DNA from: Fibrobacterota bacterium
Lineage (GTDB): Bacteria; Fibrobacterota; Chitinivibrionia; Chitinivibrionales; Chitinispirillaceae
Assembly (NCBI GenBank): GCA_023412475.1
Contig: JAEYNR010000078.1
Span: 1-62,193 of the forward strand
Length of the DNA: 62,193 bases
Direction: 5' to 3'
A program made the translations under genes and the position numbers. The number at the start of each line of letters is the position of its first letter. Position 1 is the stretch's first letter. Positions 27,262 through 36,236 of this stretch are shown in pieces. Below the pieces are notes generated by a model that saw only the letters and a list, made by a program, of their open reading frames with translations, searched no databases and had not been told where the DNA came from.

Positions 27262-28833
27262 ATGAAAACATTGATTAAGATGCTTCTGGTACTTTTATTT
27301 CTGGGGCTTACTGTACTTTACAATATAGGGCTTATTGATATCCGGTTGGAGGAAATCAAATATCTTCTGGGTACGATTGCTGCCAAAGAGGACGCTTCTA
27401 ATACTTTTGGTATAGTGGCAAAGTATGAGTTAATTAAAAGAAGAATGCTCTATGGTGAGGAAAATGTTACCAATTACGAACTGGAAGCCAGAGTGCAGGC
27501 ACTTACCTCAGCAAAACAGCTCAATGAGCATCAAAACTCCTGGACTGTAAAAGCTTATCGCGTTCCGGTACGGCTGGTTCTTAACTGCATCCGAATCCTG
27601 CAGGGTAAAAAAATCATCAACCCTAAAGAGGATGATAAAATTTTTTCCGTTCTGGAGATCGCCTATTTCTACGAGCGTAACCGTAAATTCAATGAAGCTC
27701 TGAAATCTTATGAGGAAATTTTAACCAACACCACTCTCAGCTCCGATATCAGAGCTGCGGTTATGGTGCACAAGGCCTTTTGTCTTTCTATGCTCAGTGA
27801 TTACAGTAGTGCAAAAAAGGTCTACGAAGAGGCGATTGCGATGTTTCCCAACACTGAAGCAGGTATTCTTTCATGGAAATTGCTGGATTTTATCCAGTCA
27901 ATCGAAAGAGAACGGGAGAAGCTGAAAAAAAATGATATGGGTGAAATAGAAAAGGCAAAACAGTTTTATCTGTTAATGGACTTTCGAAATGCAATCAAAA
28001 ATCTGTCCCTTTTTATCGGTAAAAATGCCAAATCCGATGCTTTAGCTGAAGCCCGATTCTTTAAAGGAAGATCTCATGAGGAGCTTGGTGAGGTTGAAGA
28101 AGCAATTCTGGAGTATAGACGAATCATTCAAACTGACAAGAGCAAAGTCTGGGCTCGCCAGGCTAATCGCAGAATGCTCATGTTAGGTGAATTTTATGAA
28201 CAGCAAAAACAGATTGCCGAGGAGGCAAAACGGCAGCTTGAAGCCTACAAGGATCAGACGTTTCTCAGCAATATCGAAAAATACTCCTACATGGTTTCTC
28301 AGACCTCAATCAAAGGTGAAATGCAAAATAATGAAAATAAAGAGATTGCTCAAGGGCCTTCAGATGACAGCCTGTTGAATATCATCAACCAAATCGGCAG
28401 TCTGGAACCAGGTGATGAAAAGAAAAAGGAGAAGCAGAAAATCGAACAGGCAAGACGGGACCTGCTTAAACAGGGAAAGCTCAATGTCGCAGAGATTAAA
28501 GAACTGCAGCGTCGTCAGAATCTGGCTCAGAACCCTTATAGACGCCCGGAAGCTCTTAAAAAGGTTATAGATGATAACTCTGGAGAATTGCGTTATATTT
28601 ACAATAAAAAGTTACGATCAGGAATGAAGATTTCAGGTAAATTGCTGGTTGAAATTCATATTCAATCCAGCGGTCGTGTGGACAGAGCAAAGGTGATTCA
28701 ATCCAGTATTGGAGACAATGATTTTGAACGAGAAATAACTCAGCGTATCTTAAGTTGGCGCTTTAATGGAGTGGCTGACAGCCTGGGAGAGCTCACAGTG
28801 AATTACCCCTTCGAGTTTTTTGAAGAACATTAG
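27262..28833 (+). CDS. TPR protein with TonB/AgmX-type C-terminal domain
   Basis: The 523-residue protein has an N-terminal membrane helix (~3-22), TPR-like repeats (~125-200 and ~230-300), a charged helical region (~300-440) and a C-terminal domain (~440-523, 'KISGKLLVEIHIQSSGRVDRAKVIQSS') matching the TonB/AgmX-PglI fold. Such proteins span the periplasm and couple inner-membrane energy or motility complexes to the envelope. It starts 15 nt after the GGDEF gene and is probably co-transcribed with it. No ExbB/ExbD-like partner is present. Confidence 0.83.
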   Translation: MKTLIKMLLVLLFLGLTVLYNIGLIDIRLEEIKYLLGTIAAKEDASNTFGIVAKYELIKRRMLYGEENVTNYELEARVQALTSAKQLNEHQNSWTVKAYRVPVRLVLNCIRILQGKKIINPKEDDKIFSVLEIAYFYERNRKFNEALKSYEEILTNTTLSSDIRAAVMVHKAFCLSMLSDYSSAKKVYEEAIAMFPNTEAGILSWKLLDFIQSIEREREKLKKNDMGEIEKAKQFYLLMDFRNAIKNLSLFIGKNAKSDALAEARFFKGRSHEELGEVEEAILEYRRIIQTDKSKVWARQANRRMLMLGEFYEQQKQIAEEAKRQLEAYKDQTFLSNIEKYSYMVSQTSIKGEMQNNENKEIAQGPSDDSLLNIINQIGSLEPGDEKKKEKQKIEQARRDLLKQGKLNVAEIKELQRRQNLAQNPYRRPEALKKVIDDNSGELRYIYNKKLRSGMKISGKLLVEIHIQSSGRVDRAKVIQSSIGDNDFEREITQRILSWRFNGVADSLGELTVNYPFEFFEEH

Positions 28834-29249
28834 TAAGCATCCGGTAAAACAAATATTGATCAAGCTTCTGAAGACCAACCATATTCTATACCCCCGGTTC
28901 ATCTTGTTGCAGTCCAACTGACATGAGCAAAAGCTTTGACGATTATGCGCGATAATTAAATTCCAGCTTTAAAATGACTCGCTTCGGGATGGTATCTTTA
29001 ATGTGCACTTGTGTATAAAAATAAAAATTTAGATGTAATACAACAATGCGAAGTAGTTAAAGCACTTAATCTTGCTTCAGGTACATTCACTCTCTCATAT
29101 ACTGATTACTCAGTTAAACTCACCCGGGACAAACGATAGTATTCTTATTAATTTTGAACGACTTGCAGATAGCACTCTAAAGGTCGGAAGGAATCCTCGT
29201 TTTTGTACCTCGACTTCCGAATTTCGAGCTCCCCGACCCTCTTACTCTC
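28834..29249. other. intergenic gap between convergent genes
   Basis: A 416-nt gap. One short stretch near 29206-29235 ('cgacttccgaatttcgagctcc') resembles the dispersed-repeat style. I see no gene and no clear terminator. Confidence 0.45.
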
Positions 29250-29879
29250 TCAAGACTCCTGGATCACTTCCCTGAAAACGATAGTGGAATCCAGCAATCT
29301 CTTATAAACCCGGCTGCTGTGACTTAGACCCGTGGTGGTAAAAAGAGCCAAAGTGATAGCTTCCCACAAAAACACCCATCCACCAATAAAGAGCCCTTCA
29401 ACCAGAATTGAGGGAAAAACAGAAGAGGTAAGCTGTTTTGGAAATATGGTGGCTGCCCATAGAAAAGCAAAACCAATCATCATAAATAATAGAGTGCGGG
29501 CATTTGTTCTGGCGATCTCCTTTCGGATAAAATAGAGCTTGAATTTAAAGCCGTTTCTAAGCCCTTTTCGTGCTTGTTCCTCAACGCTTTCATCTCTTGC
29601 ACCCAGTGGGATTGTGAAACTCAGGATCAGAGGATAAAGGTAAGGAATATCGTCAGAACATCCCTCAAGATAAAGCTCCAGATCATGGTCTATATCCCTA
29701 AGCTTAAAGGGAGCCGGATCCCATTCGCTGAAAATATCGCGATATTTATCCAAAGCAATTTCTATTACATAAGCTCCTGTTTTTTCATCTAAACGGTATA
29801 GCTCTCTGAAAATTCCTTCTGCTTTTTTCATGCTCGCCTGGGGTTTGCTGTGATTTACGCGTTCGTTCATAAAAAGCAC
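29250..29879 (-). CDS. membrane protein of unknown function
   Basis: I do not recognise the family. The 209-residue protein has a soluble N-terminal part (~1-110) with an acidic 'DIDHDLELYLEGCSDDIPYLYPLILSFTIP' segment, then two hydrophobic helices (~127-147 and ~160-182), and a short cytoplasmic tail. An alternative start four codons later (MNERV) is equally plausible. No functional link to neighbours is visible. Confidence 0.65.
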   Translation of the reverse strand: MLFMNERVNHSKPQASMKKAEGIFRELYRLDEKTGAYVIEIALDKYRDIFSEWDPAPFKLRDIDHDLELYLEGCSDDIPYLYPLILSFTIPLGARDESVEEQARKGLRNGFKFKLYFIRKEIARTNARTLLFMMIGFAFLWAATIFPKQLTSSVFPSILVEGLFIGGWVFLWEAITLALFTTTGLSHSSRVYKRLLDSTIVFREVIQES

Positions 29880-30044
29880 GGGACATTTCTGCTTTTATAA
29901 GCCTGTTCTCAATGTTTTTTCAGAATTAGAGCTCAATAGAGTTGTTAAAACATATAAATGATGCGACTCAAAACAAACTGAACAGCAAATATTGGAGCCA
30001 TTTTGTTTTCTCTCAAGAGATTTTTGAGAAGAGAGGTGGAGAGT

Positions 30045-30983
30045 TTACACTTTGAGGTCTGCAGCAGTAGGTAGTGAATCGATACCCCCGCCCTTAATCG
30101 CTTTGTAAAGAGCTACGGAGTTGGCGAATTCCGCTGCAGTAAAGGGGTCAAATCCTCTGGCGATACAGTGGAGAAAACCGCCATTGAATACACTTCCGAT
30201 AAGGGTTACATCTTTTGGGCCATCGACGGAATTTTGCTGGGAGAATTCCTGGATTTTTCCATCGTATCCAACCAGGCATCCATTCGCACCAGTTTTCACC
30301 ACCACAATAGAGACTCCCCGATCCCACAGAAACCCTATCACATCCAGTGGGCGTTCATATCCAAACAAAGCCTTGGATTCCTCCGGCGCAGAAGGGAAAA
30401 TAACATCGATCAACGGTAGTACGCTCCACAGGCTCTCCTTTGCATCTTCAAGAGACCATCTCTGAAGACGGAGATTGGGGTCATATGCTACCATGATATC
30501 GTTACTGTGGGCGAAATGAAATGCTTTGAAGACGGCATGTCTTGCAGCTCTGGAGACTGATTGAAGTTCGCTTGATGAATAAACAATTTTGCAGTTTTCT
30601 ATCATATCATCATAAATCATAGAGGGGGCGATGTGAGTGGCGGCGGTTCCGGGGTGATGGATGAGGTATTCACGCTGTTCGGGGTATCTGGTGCTGGTAA
30701 AGTAGATACCATTGTATCCCTGGGCGGTGATAACATGATCGATATTGATACCTTGAGAGAGGAGCCGCTCACGAATCCTGGAATGGAAAGGATCGCGTGC
30801 AACAGCGGAGACAAGCGACACTCCGGAACCCAGCCTTGATGCCGATGCCGCTACAATCAGTTCGGCACCTCCGATATCTTTTTCATACTCCTCGCAATGG
30901 CAGACATCACCATCGCATCTGAACTCGATATAGCATTCTCCGATAACCAGAAGGTCGTAATCTCTAATGTTAAATGGTTTCAT
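30045..30983 (-). CDS. PfkB-family sugar/nucleoside kinase homologue with altered catalytic motif
   Basis: The 312-residue protein follows the ribokinase fold: N-terminal 'IGECYIEF', 'IGGAELIVAASASRLG' (substrate-side motif) and 'VVVKTGANGCLVGYDG'. The anion-hole/catalytic motif, normally DTxGAGDxFxxGFL, reads 'DVTLIGSVFNGGFL' (~259-272). The GAGD is lost and the catalytic Asp is Ser. The gene starts 13 nt after the ADP-ribosylglycohydrolase gene. This recalls E. coli yegU-yegV, which pairs the same two families. It may be a catalytically dead or altered kinase. Confidence 0.8.
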   Translation of the reverse strand: MKPFNIRDYDLLVIGECYIEFRCDGDVCHCEEYEKDIGGAELIVAASASRLGSGVSLVSAVARDPFHSRIRERLLSQGINIDHVITAQGYNGIYFTSTRYPEQREYLIHHPGTAATHIAPSMIYDDMIENCKIVYSSSELQSVSRAARHAVFKAFHFAHSNDIMVAYDPNLRLQRWSLEDAKESLWSVLPLIDVIFPSAPEESKALFGYERPLDVIGFLWDRGVSIVVVKTGANGCLVGYDGKIQEFSQQNSVDGPKDVTLIGSVFNGGFLHCIARGFDPFTAAEFANSVALYKAIKGGGIDSLPTAADLKV

Positions 30984-30996
30984 AGGCAGCAGTATC

Positions 30997-31962
30997 TCAC
31001 GTTTCAGGGATAGTTATTCCATTTATAGCGGAGGTAAATTGATTAACAAGCTCAATAACTTCCTCTTTTCTGGCCAGTGAATCAAGCCAGTTCTCCGGAA
31101 TATCATCTAAACCGTATTGCACACCGGCTAAACCTCCGGCAACCGTACCGGTGGTGTCGGTCTCCAGGCCCAGATTCACAGCAGATAAGAGGATTGAGGA
31201 AGTGCTTTCATTTCTAAGAAAGCACCAAAGGGCTGCTTCCAGGGTATCTACAATATAGCCTGAAGAGCGGATGTCCTGTTCTTCCAGAGTTAAAAGCTCA
31301 AATGACAGAATTCGAATATACTGGCAAAGTTGGTTTTTAAATTCGGGATCTTTGTTATAGAATTCCAGTGCCAAAGCTACAGCTCTGTGTAATGCTGCGA
31401 CTTTATCGTTGGTTTTCAGCAATTCTCTGATCATAAGTGAATACAGGCCGCATCCGATAAGAGCACGTGGATGGGCATGGGTGATTGAGCTGACTTCGTG
31501 AATATGTTCTAAAAAGTTATTCACTGGCAGTCCATGGAAAAAAAGAGCTGCTGGAAGGATTCTCATAAGAGAGCCGTTGCCATTATCCTGTTCCAGCTTG
31601 CTTCCTGATTCGCGGGCACTTTTCCCTTCCGTTCTGATCTGATCCAATGCAACCACTGTGGCAATGCCGGCATCAAAGACTACTCCTGTTGCAGTCCAGT
31701 GAGCATCGAAGAGCCATTTGCAAAAGTTATGGCCAAGCATTTCGATATTGTAGCCGTTGCAGAGGCTCTCAACAGTGCATAGAATCATCGCACTGTCATC
31801 TGACCATGTTCCCTGAGGTTGATCGTATCGGCCATATCCGAACATGTTTTTAACTGCACATAGAGAGAGTTCCTGTTGTGAGCTGAACTCTGCGGGCACA
31901 CCCAGGGCATCACCGGTTATGGCTGCAATTATCGAGGAATAGATTTTTTTTCCTGTATCCAT
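30997..31962 (-). CDS. ADP-ribosylglycohydrolase family protein (DraG/YegU-like)
   Basis: The family removes ADP-ribose from proteins or small molecules using two Mg ions. The 322-residue form starting at ATG 31962 (MDTGKKIYSS) has the normal length. An upstream in-frame extension to 32160 has unrelated hydrophobic character and is not used. Metal-site motifs are visible: 'AAITGDALGVPAEF' (~10-23), 'WSDDSAMILCTVESL' (~54) and 'LETDTTGTVAGGLAG' (~270). 'NGNGSLMRILPAALF' is also typical. It is the first gene of a two-gene unit with the PfkB homologue. Confidence 0.92.
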   Translation of the reverse strand: MDTGKKIYSSIIAAITGDALGVPAEFSSQQELSLCAVKNMFGYGRYDQPQGTWSDDSAMILCTVESLCNGYNIEMLGHNFCKWLFDAHWTATGVVFDAGIATVVALDQIRTEGKSARESGSKLEQDNGNGSLMRILPAALFFHGLPVNNFLEHIHEVSSITHAHPRALIGCGLYSLMIRELLKTNDKVAALHRAVALALEFYNKDPEFKNQLCQYIRILSFELLTLEEQDIRSSGYIVDTLEAALWCFLRNESTSSILLSAVNLGLETDTTGTVAGGLAGVQYGLDDIPENWLDSLARKEEVIELVNQFTSAINGITIPET

Positions 31963-32261
31963 AAAACTTATGATATTGTTAATTGTGCAAAAATGGAAAA
32001 TATATATCGGCACGGGCTGTTTTGTCAGGTATTTGCAGGTTTGCAAAATAAAGACGAATAAAGAAGAGAGGATCTCGATATTTGGCTTCCAAATTGGCCT
32101 CTTCACTTCAGTTTCGGGAAAAGTTATTTTTAAAATGAGTATATATGAAACAGGGAGCAAAAAGAGCTATTTTTCAGGGGATCGGATCAAGAGAAAAAAT
32201 TAAGTTCTGCCCTGGTCTTTAAATAAAAATGTGCTATGGTGGATGAGGCAAATCTGGTATT
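31963..32261. other. divergent promoter region
   Basis: A 299-nt gap between the ADP-ribosylglycohydrolase (minus) and pdxB (plus). AT rich; nothing specific is recognised. Confidence 0.4.
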
Positions 32262-33413
32262 ATGAAAATTGTTGCAGATGAAAATATTACCTTTGTGAAA
32301 GATGCATTTTCGGAGTTCGGAGAGGTCCTGACTGTTCCAGGAAGAATGATTAGCAGAGAGTTGCTTGCTGATGCAGATATTCTTCTGGTTCGTTCAATAA
32401 CTCCTGTAAACAGAGAACTGCTTGAAGACACAACTGTAAAGTTTGTAGCCAGTTCGACGATCGGTGTGGATCATATCGATACTGAATATCTGAAGGAAAA
32501 GAGTATTGGATTTGCATATGCTCCCGGATCTAACGCCGAATCGGTAGCAGAGTATGTGATATCTTCTCTGTTTCTGTTGTCATCTAAGATGAATCGTTCA
32601 TTGCAGCAGATGACTCTGGGAATAGTCGGTGCAGGTAATATTGGCAGTAAGGTTTTTCGCTATGCTGAAGCTTTGGGCATGAGATGCCTGCTTAACGATC
32701 CTCCCAAAAAAAAACTGACTGAAAGCGAAATATATCTCTCCTTGAATCAGTTAGCTGAAGAATCGGATGTATTAACGTTTCATGTGCCCCTTATGACTTC
32801 AGGAGAGTACAATACTTACCATTTAGTCAATCATGAACTTATCGCCAGAATGAAAAAAAATGTAATTTTGATCAACACCAGTAGAGGCAAAGTATTTGAT
32901 GAAAAAAGCATAAGGGCGGATCGTGCAAGACTGGGTGGGCTTGTTTTGGATGTGTGGGAGAATGAGCCATCCATTAACAGCGAAATCTTTAAGATTACTG
33001 ATATCGGAACTCCTCATATTGCGGGCTATTCCTCTGATGGCAAGATCAGAGGAACAAAGATGATTTATGATGCGGCCTGTGCTTTTTTCTTTTCAAAGCC
33101 CAAATGGCAGATACCTGAGAACTATATTTGCGAAGTAGTTAAACAGATCGATGTCAGCTCATCAGCACAACCGGTTACCGATGCTGTTCTTGGTTCATAT
33201 ACAATAGAACAGGATCATAGATCACTCTCAAAGATAGTGGAGATGGAAAAGATAGAGCAGGGAAAGTTTTTTGATGATCTAAGGAAAAACTACCCTGGCA
33301 GAAGGGAGTTTTCACATTTTCTGATAAAATGTTTACCATCTCAAAAAAAGGAAGCAAAAGTTATCTCTGAGCTTGGTTTTAAAATTCATTCTCAAGCGAA
33401 CCCTTTGCATTGA
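32262..33413 (+). CDS. pdxB: erythronate-4-phosphate dehydrogenase PdxB
   Basis: PdxB oxidises 4-phosphoerythronate in the DXP-dependent pyridoxal phosphate pathway. The 383-residue protein shows 'MKIVADENI', 'RSITPVNRELL', 'ASSTIGVDHIDTEYL', NAD-binding 'LGIVGAGNIGSKV' and 'INTSRGKVFDE', plus the C-terminal dimerisation region that separates PdxB from SerA. Its last 22 bases overlap the 3' end of the convergent queF gene. Confidence 0.95.
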   Translation: MKIVADENITFVKDAFSEFGEVLTVPGRMISRELLADADILLVRSITPVNRELLEDTTVKFVASSTIGVDHIDTEYLKEKSIGFAYAPGSNAESVAEYVISSLFLLSSKMNRSLQQMTLGIVGAGNIGSKVFRYAEALGMRCLLNDPPKKKLTESEIYLSLNQLAEESDVLTFHVPLMTSGEYNTYHLVNHELIARMKKNVILINTSRGKVFDEKSIRADRARLGGLVLDVWENEPSINSEIFKITDIGTPHIAGYSSDGKIRGTKMIYDAACAFFFSKPKWQIPENYICEVVKQIDVSSSAQPVTDAVLGSYTIEQDHRSLSKIVEMEKIEQGKFFDDLRKNYPGRREFSHFLIKCLPSQKKEAKVISELGFKIHSQANPLH

Positions 33414-33853
33414 GGGTTAAGTGGGTTCAATAACAGATCAGCTCCTTTCGGACGAGCTCCGGGAGTTTCAAAAACCACTGTAGTATCCACATTTCCTCTG
33501 GGGAAAAAATCCCCTGCCAGCAAAAGCCAACTTGGTTTGAGTCGCTTATTAACTGTTTCAAATAAAAAACTGGTCACTGTCTCATGAAAGGTACCTATCA
33601 TTCTGAAGGAATTAAGATAAAGTTTCCAGGATTTGAGCTCTAGGCAGTGTTGAGCTGGAAGATAATAGAGCTTGATTGAACCAAAATCGGGATATCCGGT
33701 TCTGGGACAGACACAGGTAAATTCAGGAAATATAATACGAACTACACCAGTTCCATTTTGGGTGGTATCGTAAGGACATGGAAAAGTCTCTAACTCGGGC
33801 AACACTGACTTTTTCAGAGCATCTTCAAGTAATATTACATTTTCAGAAAACAT
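33392..33853 (-). CDS. queF: NADPH-dependent preQ0 reductase QueF (type I)
   Basis: QueF reduces preQ0 to preQ1 in queuosine synthesis. The 153-residue protein is of the short type I form. It contains the thioimide-forming Cys in 'FPEFTCVCPRTGYPDFG' (~52-68), the QueF motif 'LELKSWKLYLNSFR' and 'GTFHETVT' with the substrate Glu/His. The 3' ends of queF and pdxB overlap by 22 nt in opposite directions. No other queuosine gene lies in the window. Confidence 0.95.
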   Translation of the reverse strand: MFSENVILLEDALKKSVLPELETFPCPYDTTQNGTGVVRIIFPEFTCVCPRTGYPDFGSIKLYYLPAQHCLELKSWKLYLNSFRMIGTFHETVTSFLFETVNKRLKPSWLLLAGDFFPRGNVDTTVVFETPGARPKGADLLLNPLNPQCKGFA

Positions 33854-34301
33854 TTTTTTTCCTTTCCCGTTATTGCTCTATGCTGAAAAGACTTCCAAAT
33901 TGCAAGAATGAGATGATCTACAGCGTTTATTTAACCTTAAGCTGCCTTGCCAAAGTGGCTCGTAATATACTTTTTAGGCAACTACTAAGGTATTTTCTGT
34001 TCGTATGTTATCCTTTACCATTCTTCGTTATTCCTAATCAGAGAGAATCGGATAGAATACCTATGACGATCAGATATGAAAATCCAAATCACAATCCTCA
34101 AATCCTAAACAAATTCAAAATTTACAAAATTTTAAATTCTAAAATTCTAAACATGGATAAAAGTGTTTCAATGTAACTGATGTGTAGCAGTCTCCTGTTC
34201 GGATTTCGGAGTTGTCTTTTTTTTTAGATTTTTTACCACAGCAGGCACTTTTACTATATTAAACCTGGTAAAACAAGGAGTTTTTTCTAAGTTGATAAGG
34301 G
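33854..34301. other. intergenic gap upstream of mnmA
   Basis: A 448-nt gap. The right half contains dispersed-repeat copy G. A TATATT box is visible at about 34254-34260 in a plausible promoter position for mnmA. I see no gene. Confidence 0.45.
34080..34235 (+). repeat. dispersed intergenic repeat, copy G
   Basis: The blocks are aaatccaaatcacaatcctc, aaattctaaaattctaaaca, tggataaaagtgtttcaatg and 'ctcctgttcggatttcgg'. It has the same order as copies B and C but the right end is truncated or diverged. Confidence 0.6.
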
Positions 34302-35333
34302 GTGTTTCGTTTGAGAAAGAAAGTTCTGGTTGCCATGAGTGGGGGGATAGATTCCACAGTTGCTGCAGCTCTTCTATTGCAACAGGGATATGAAGTTGCA
34401 GGGATTACCATGCGGGTTGATAATTCCAGCAGGGCATCTGATACTGTTGCAGAAGCAGAGAGGGTGGCTTCTGAACTCGGGATAGAGCATCATTTGGTGG
34501 ATGCCGTTGATTTTTTCCAGAGAAATATCATTGATTATTTTATAAATGAATACCTGAACGGATCTACTCCGAATCCTTGTATTTATTGCAACAGGAAACT
34601 TAAATTCGGTTTGCTTCTGGATAAGGCCTGTCAATTGGGATTTGGTTTTTTTGCCACTGGTCATTATGCTGTTATCAAAGAGGGGTATTTGTACCGTGGT
34701 GCAGATCCCCGAAAAGATCAGTCCTATTTTCTTTATCCGGTCTACAATTGTGATTTGTCGCGGGTACTTTTTCCGCTTGGAGGTATGACAAAAGCTAATG
34801 TGCGTGCGTTGGGTGAACAGTTTGGATTGCATAATGCAAAAAAAGATGAAAGCCAGGATATCTGCTTTATAAGTTCAGGAGATTACACTGAGTTTCTGAA
34901 GCAGAATTGCGTGAAGGATTTTGTGCCGGGTCCGGTTCTCGACGTTAAGGGCAGAGTAATAGGCCGGCATCAGGGAATTCAAAATTTTACCATCGGGCAG
35001 CGCAAAGGTCTTGGTGCATTGGGTAAACCCATGTATGTCAAGGAGATCCTGCCAAAAGAAAATGCAATTGTCGCTGCCACCGATGATGAGCTGATGGCAT
35101 CCTGTATTTTCATAAAAGAAGTACTCACTGGGCCAGACCCAATTGACACAAACAAATCTTACTTCGTTCAGGTGCGCTATAGGAGCCCGGCCGTAGCCTG
35201 CCATCTGGAAACCATGGATGATGAGCAAGGGTTAAAAATCTGCTTTGATGAGCAGGTCCGTGCTGTAGCCCCAGGGCAATCTGCAGTCATTTATGATAAA
35301 GAGCGGGTTGTGGGAGGAGGGGTGATTTGTTAG
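34302..35333 (+). CDS. mnmA: tRNA-specific 2-thiouridylase MnmA
   Basis: MnmA thiolates U34 of tRNA-Lys, -Glu and -Gln with ATP. The 343-residue protein has the PP-loop 'VAMSGGIDSTVAA' (~10-22), first catalytic Cys in 'NPCIYCNRKLKFG' (~87-99), 'ATGHYA', 'DQSYFLYP' and second catalytic Cys in 'SQDICFI' (~189-195), then 'GQRKGLG'. The start is GTG 34302 or TTG 34311; both are weakly supported by the aagggg upstream. Confidence 0.96.
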   Translation: MFRLRKKVLVAMSGGIDSTVAAALLLQQGYEVAGITMRVDNSSRASDTVAEAERVASELGIEHHLVDAVDFFQRNIIDYFINEYLNGSTPNPCIYCNRKLKFGLLLDKACQLGFGFFATGHYAVIKEGYLYRGADPRKDQSYFLYPVYNCDLSRVLFPLGGMTKANVRALGEQFGLHNAKKDESQDICFISSGDYTEFLKQNCVKDFVPGPVLDVKGRVIGRHQGIQNFTIGQRKGLGALGKPMYVKEILPKENAIVAATDDELMASCIFIKEVLTGPDPIDTNKSYFVQVRYRSPAVACHLETMDDEQGLKICFDEQVRAVAPGQSAVIYDKERVVGGGVIC

Positions 35334-35493
35334 ATTTAAGATATAGAATAGTAGGATATAGGATATGTTCGACTTGCGATCAATACTGCCAATTTGTATG
35401 TTTCAGGTAATTAGTGTATTATAAGATAATGATTAATTTTCGATCCCGATCAGAAACTTGTTCCGTAAAAAGTTTCAGATACTTGGTACTTTT

Positions 35494-35919
35494 ATGGATG
35501 AGCTGGATAAGATAAAATCAAGTTATGCCAATGGTGAGCTTGAGCCAATTTTAAAGCAATTAGAAGTATTTATAAGCTGTCACAAACAACAGATACTCAG
35601 GTTTAAAATACAGGAAGAAAGCAACTGGAAAAGGTCTTTGGATCTGGCAACCACAATTAAGCTTTTTATTCTACATGTGCGCTCGATTGATTCCAGAGCA
35701 GAAATGCTCGATCAGATAAAAGAGATTAATAAGACGATTGGTAATGAGCACGAAAAGGACATCCAAAAGCAGAACACCTGCTGTTTTGAGTGGGTTCAGA
35801 AGCATGCCCCGATCTGGAGAGCATTTCGAGTGCTGGCAATAATCTATGTTTTTGATCAGAATCGGGAACCCCTTTTATCTCTTTTTGATTCTGATCATTC
35901 CCTCATCTCATGTTTCTAA
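35494..35919 (+). CDS. small helical protein of unknown function
   Basis: I do not recognise it. The 141-residue product is predicted to be mostly helical, with no signal peptide; the C-terminal third has hydrophobic 'IWRAFRVLAIIYVF'. An in-frame TTG at 35458 would add 12 residues, but ATG 35494 looks more natural. It stands alone between mnmA and purD. Confidence 0.5.
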   Translation: MDELDKIKSSYANGELEPILKQLEVFISCHKQQILRFKIQEESNWKRSLDLATTIKLFILHVRSIDSRAEMLDQIKEINKTIGNEHEKDIQKQNTCCFEWVQKHAPIWRAFRVLAIIYVFDQNREPLLSLFDSDHSLISCF

Positions 35920-36236
35920 TCCCAATGGTATTCCATACGATCCGCCAATAGTTTAGGATAGTTAATTCCTTGAAATTACTAAAAATAGATGGAAGTGATG
36001 CATATTTTGCAGCTCTCTTATTGCGTCGATTAACCTAATGTGCTATTTTTGATAGGCACATTAAACCTTGAAAACAGGTCTGCAGATTAGTTTATTCACT
36101 TAATCTGTTGAAAGATAATGACTTTCAGACTTTAGTTTCTTGTCGGTTAGCAGAAAAGACAATTTGAGTCTAATTTCATTTTAGCTGCAGGTTTAAAGGT
36201 TTAATTTCACCCGTAAAATATTCTTGAGGAGGTTTT
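35920..36236. other. intergenic gap upstream of purD with a hairpin
   Basis: TAATGTGC (36036-36043) pairs with GCACATTA (36056-36063), extended by tat/ata with a bulged G. There is no T tract. It could be an upstream terminator or an attenuator-like element. The purine riboswitch consensus is not present. Confidence 0.4.

Noticed and set aside
31963..32160. N-terminal extension of the ADP-ribosylglycohydrolase
   Set aside because: The extra 66 residues do not belong to the family and the normal length is reached from ATG 31962.
33778..34176. A 132-residue plus-strand open frame
   Set aside because: It begins antisense to queF and then translates dispersed repeat copy G.
35920..36236. Purine riboswitch before purD
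   Set aside because: Only a simple hairpin is present; the conserved three-way-junction sequences are not.
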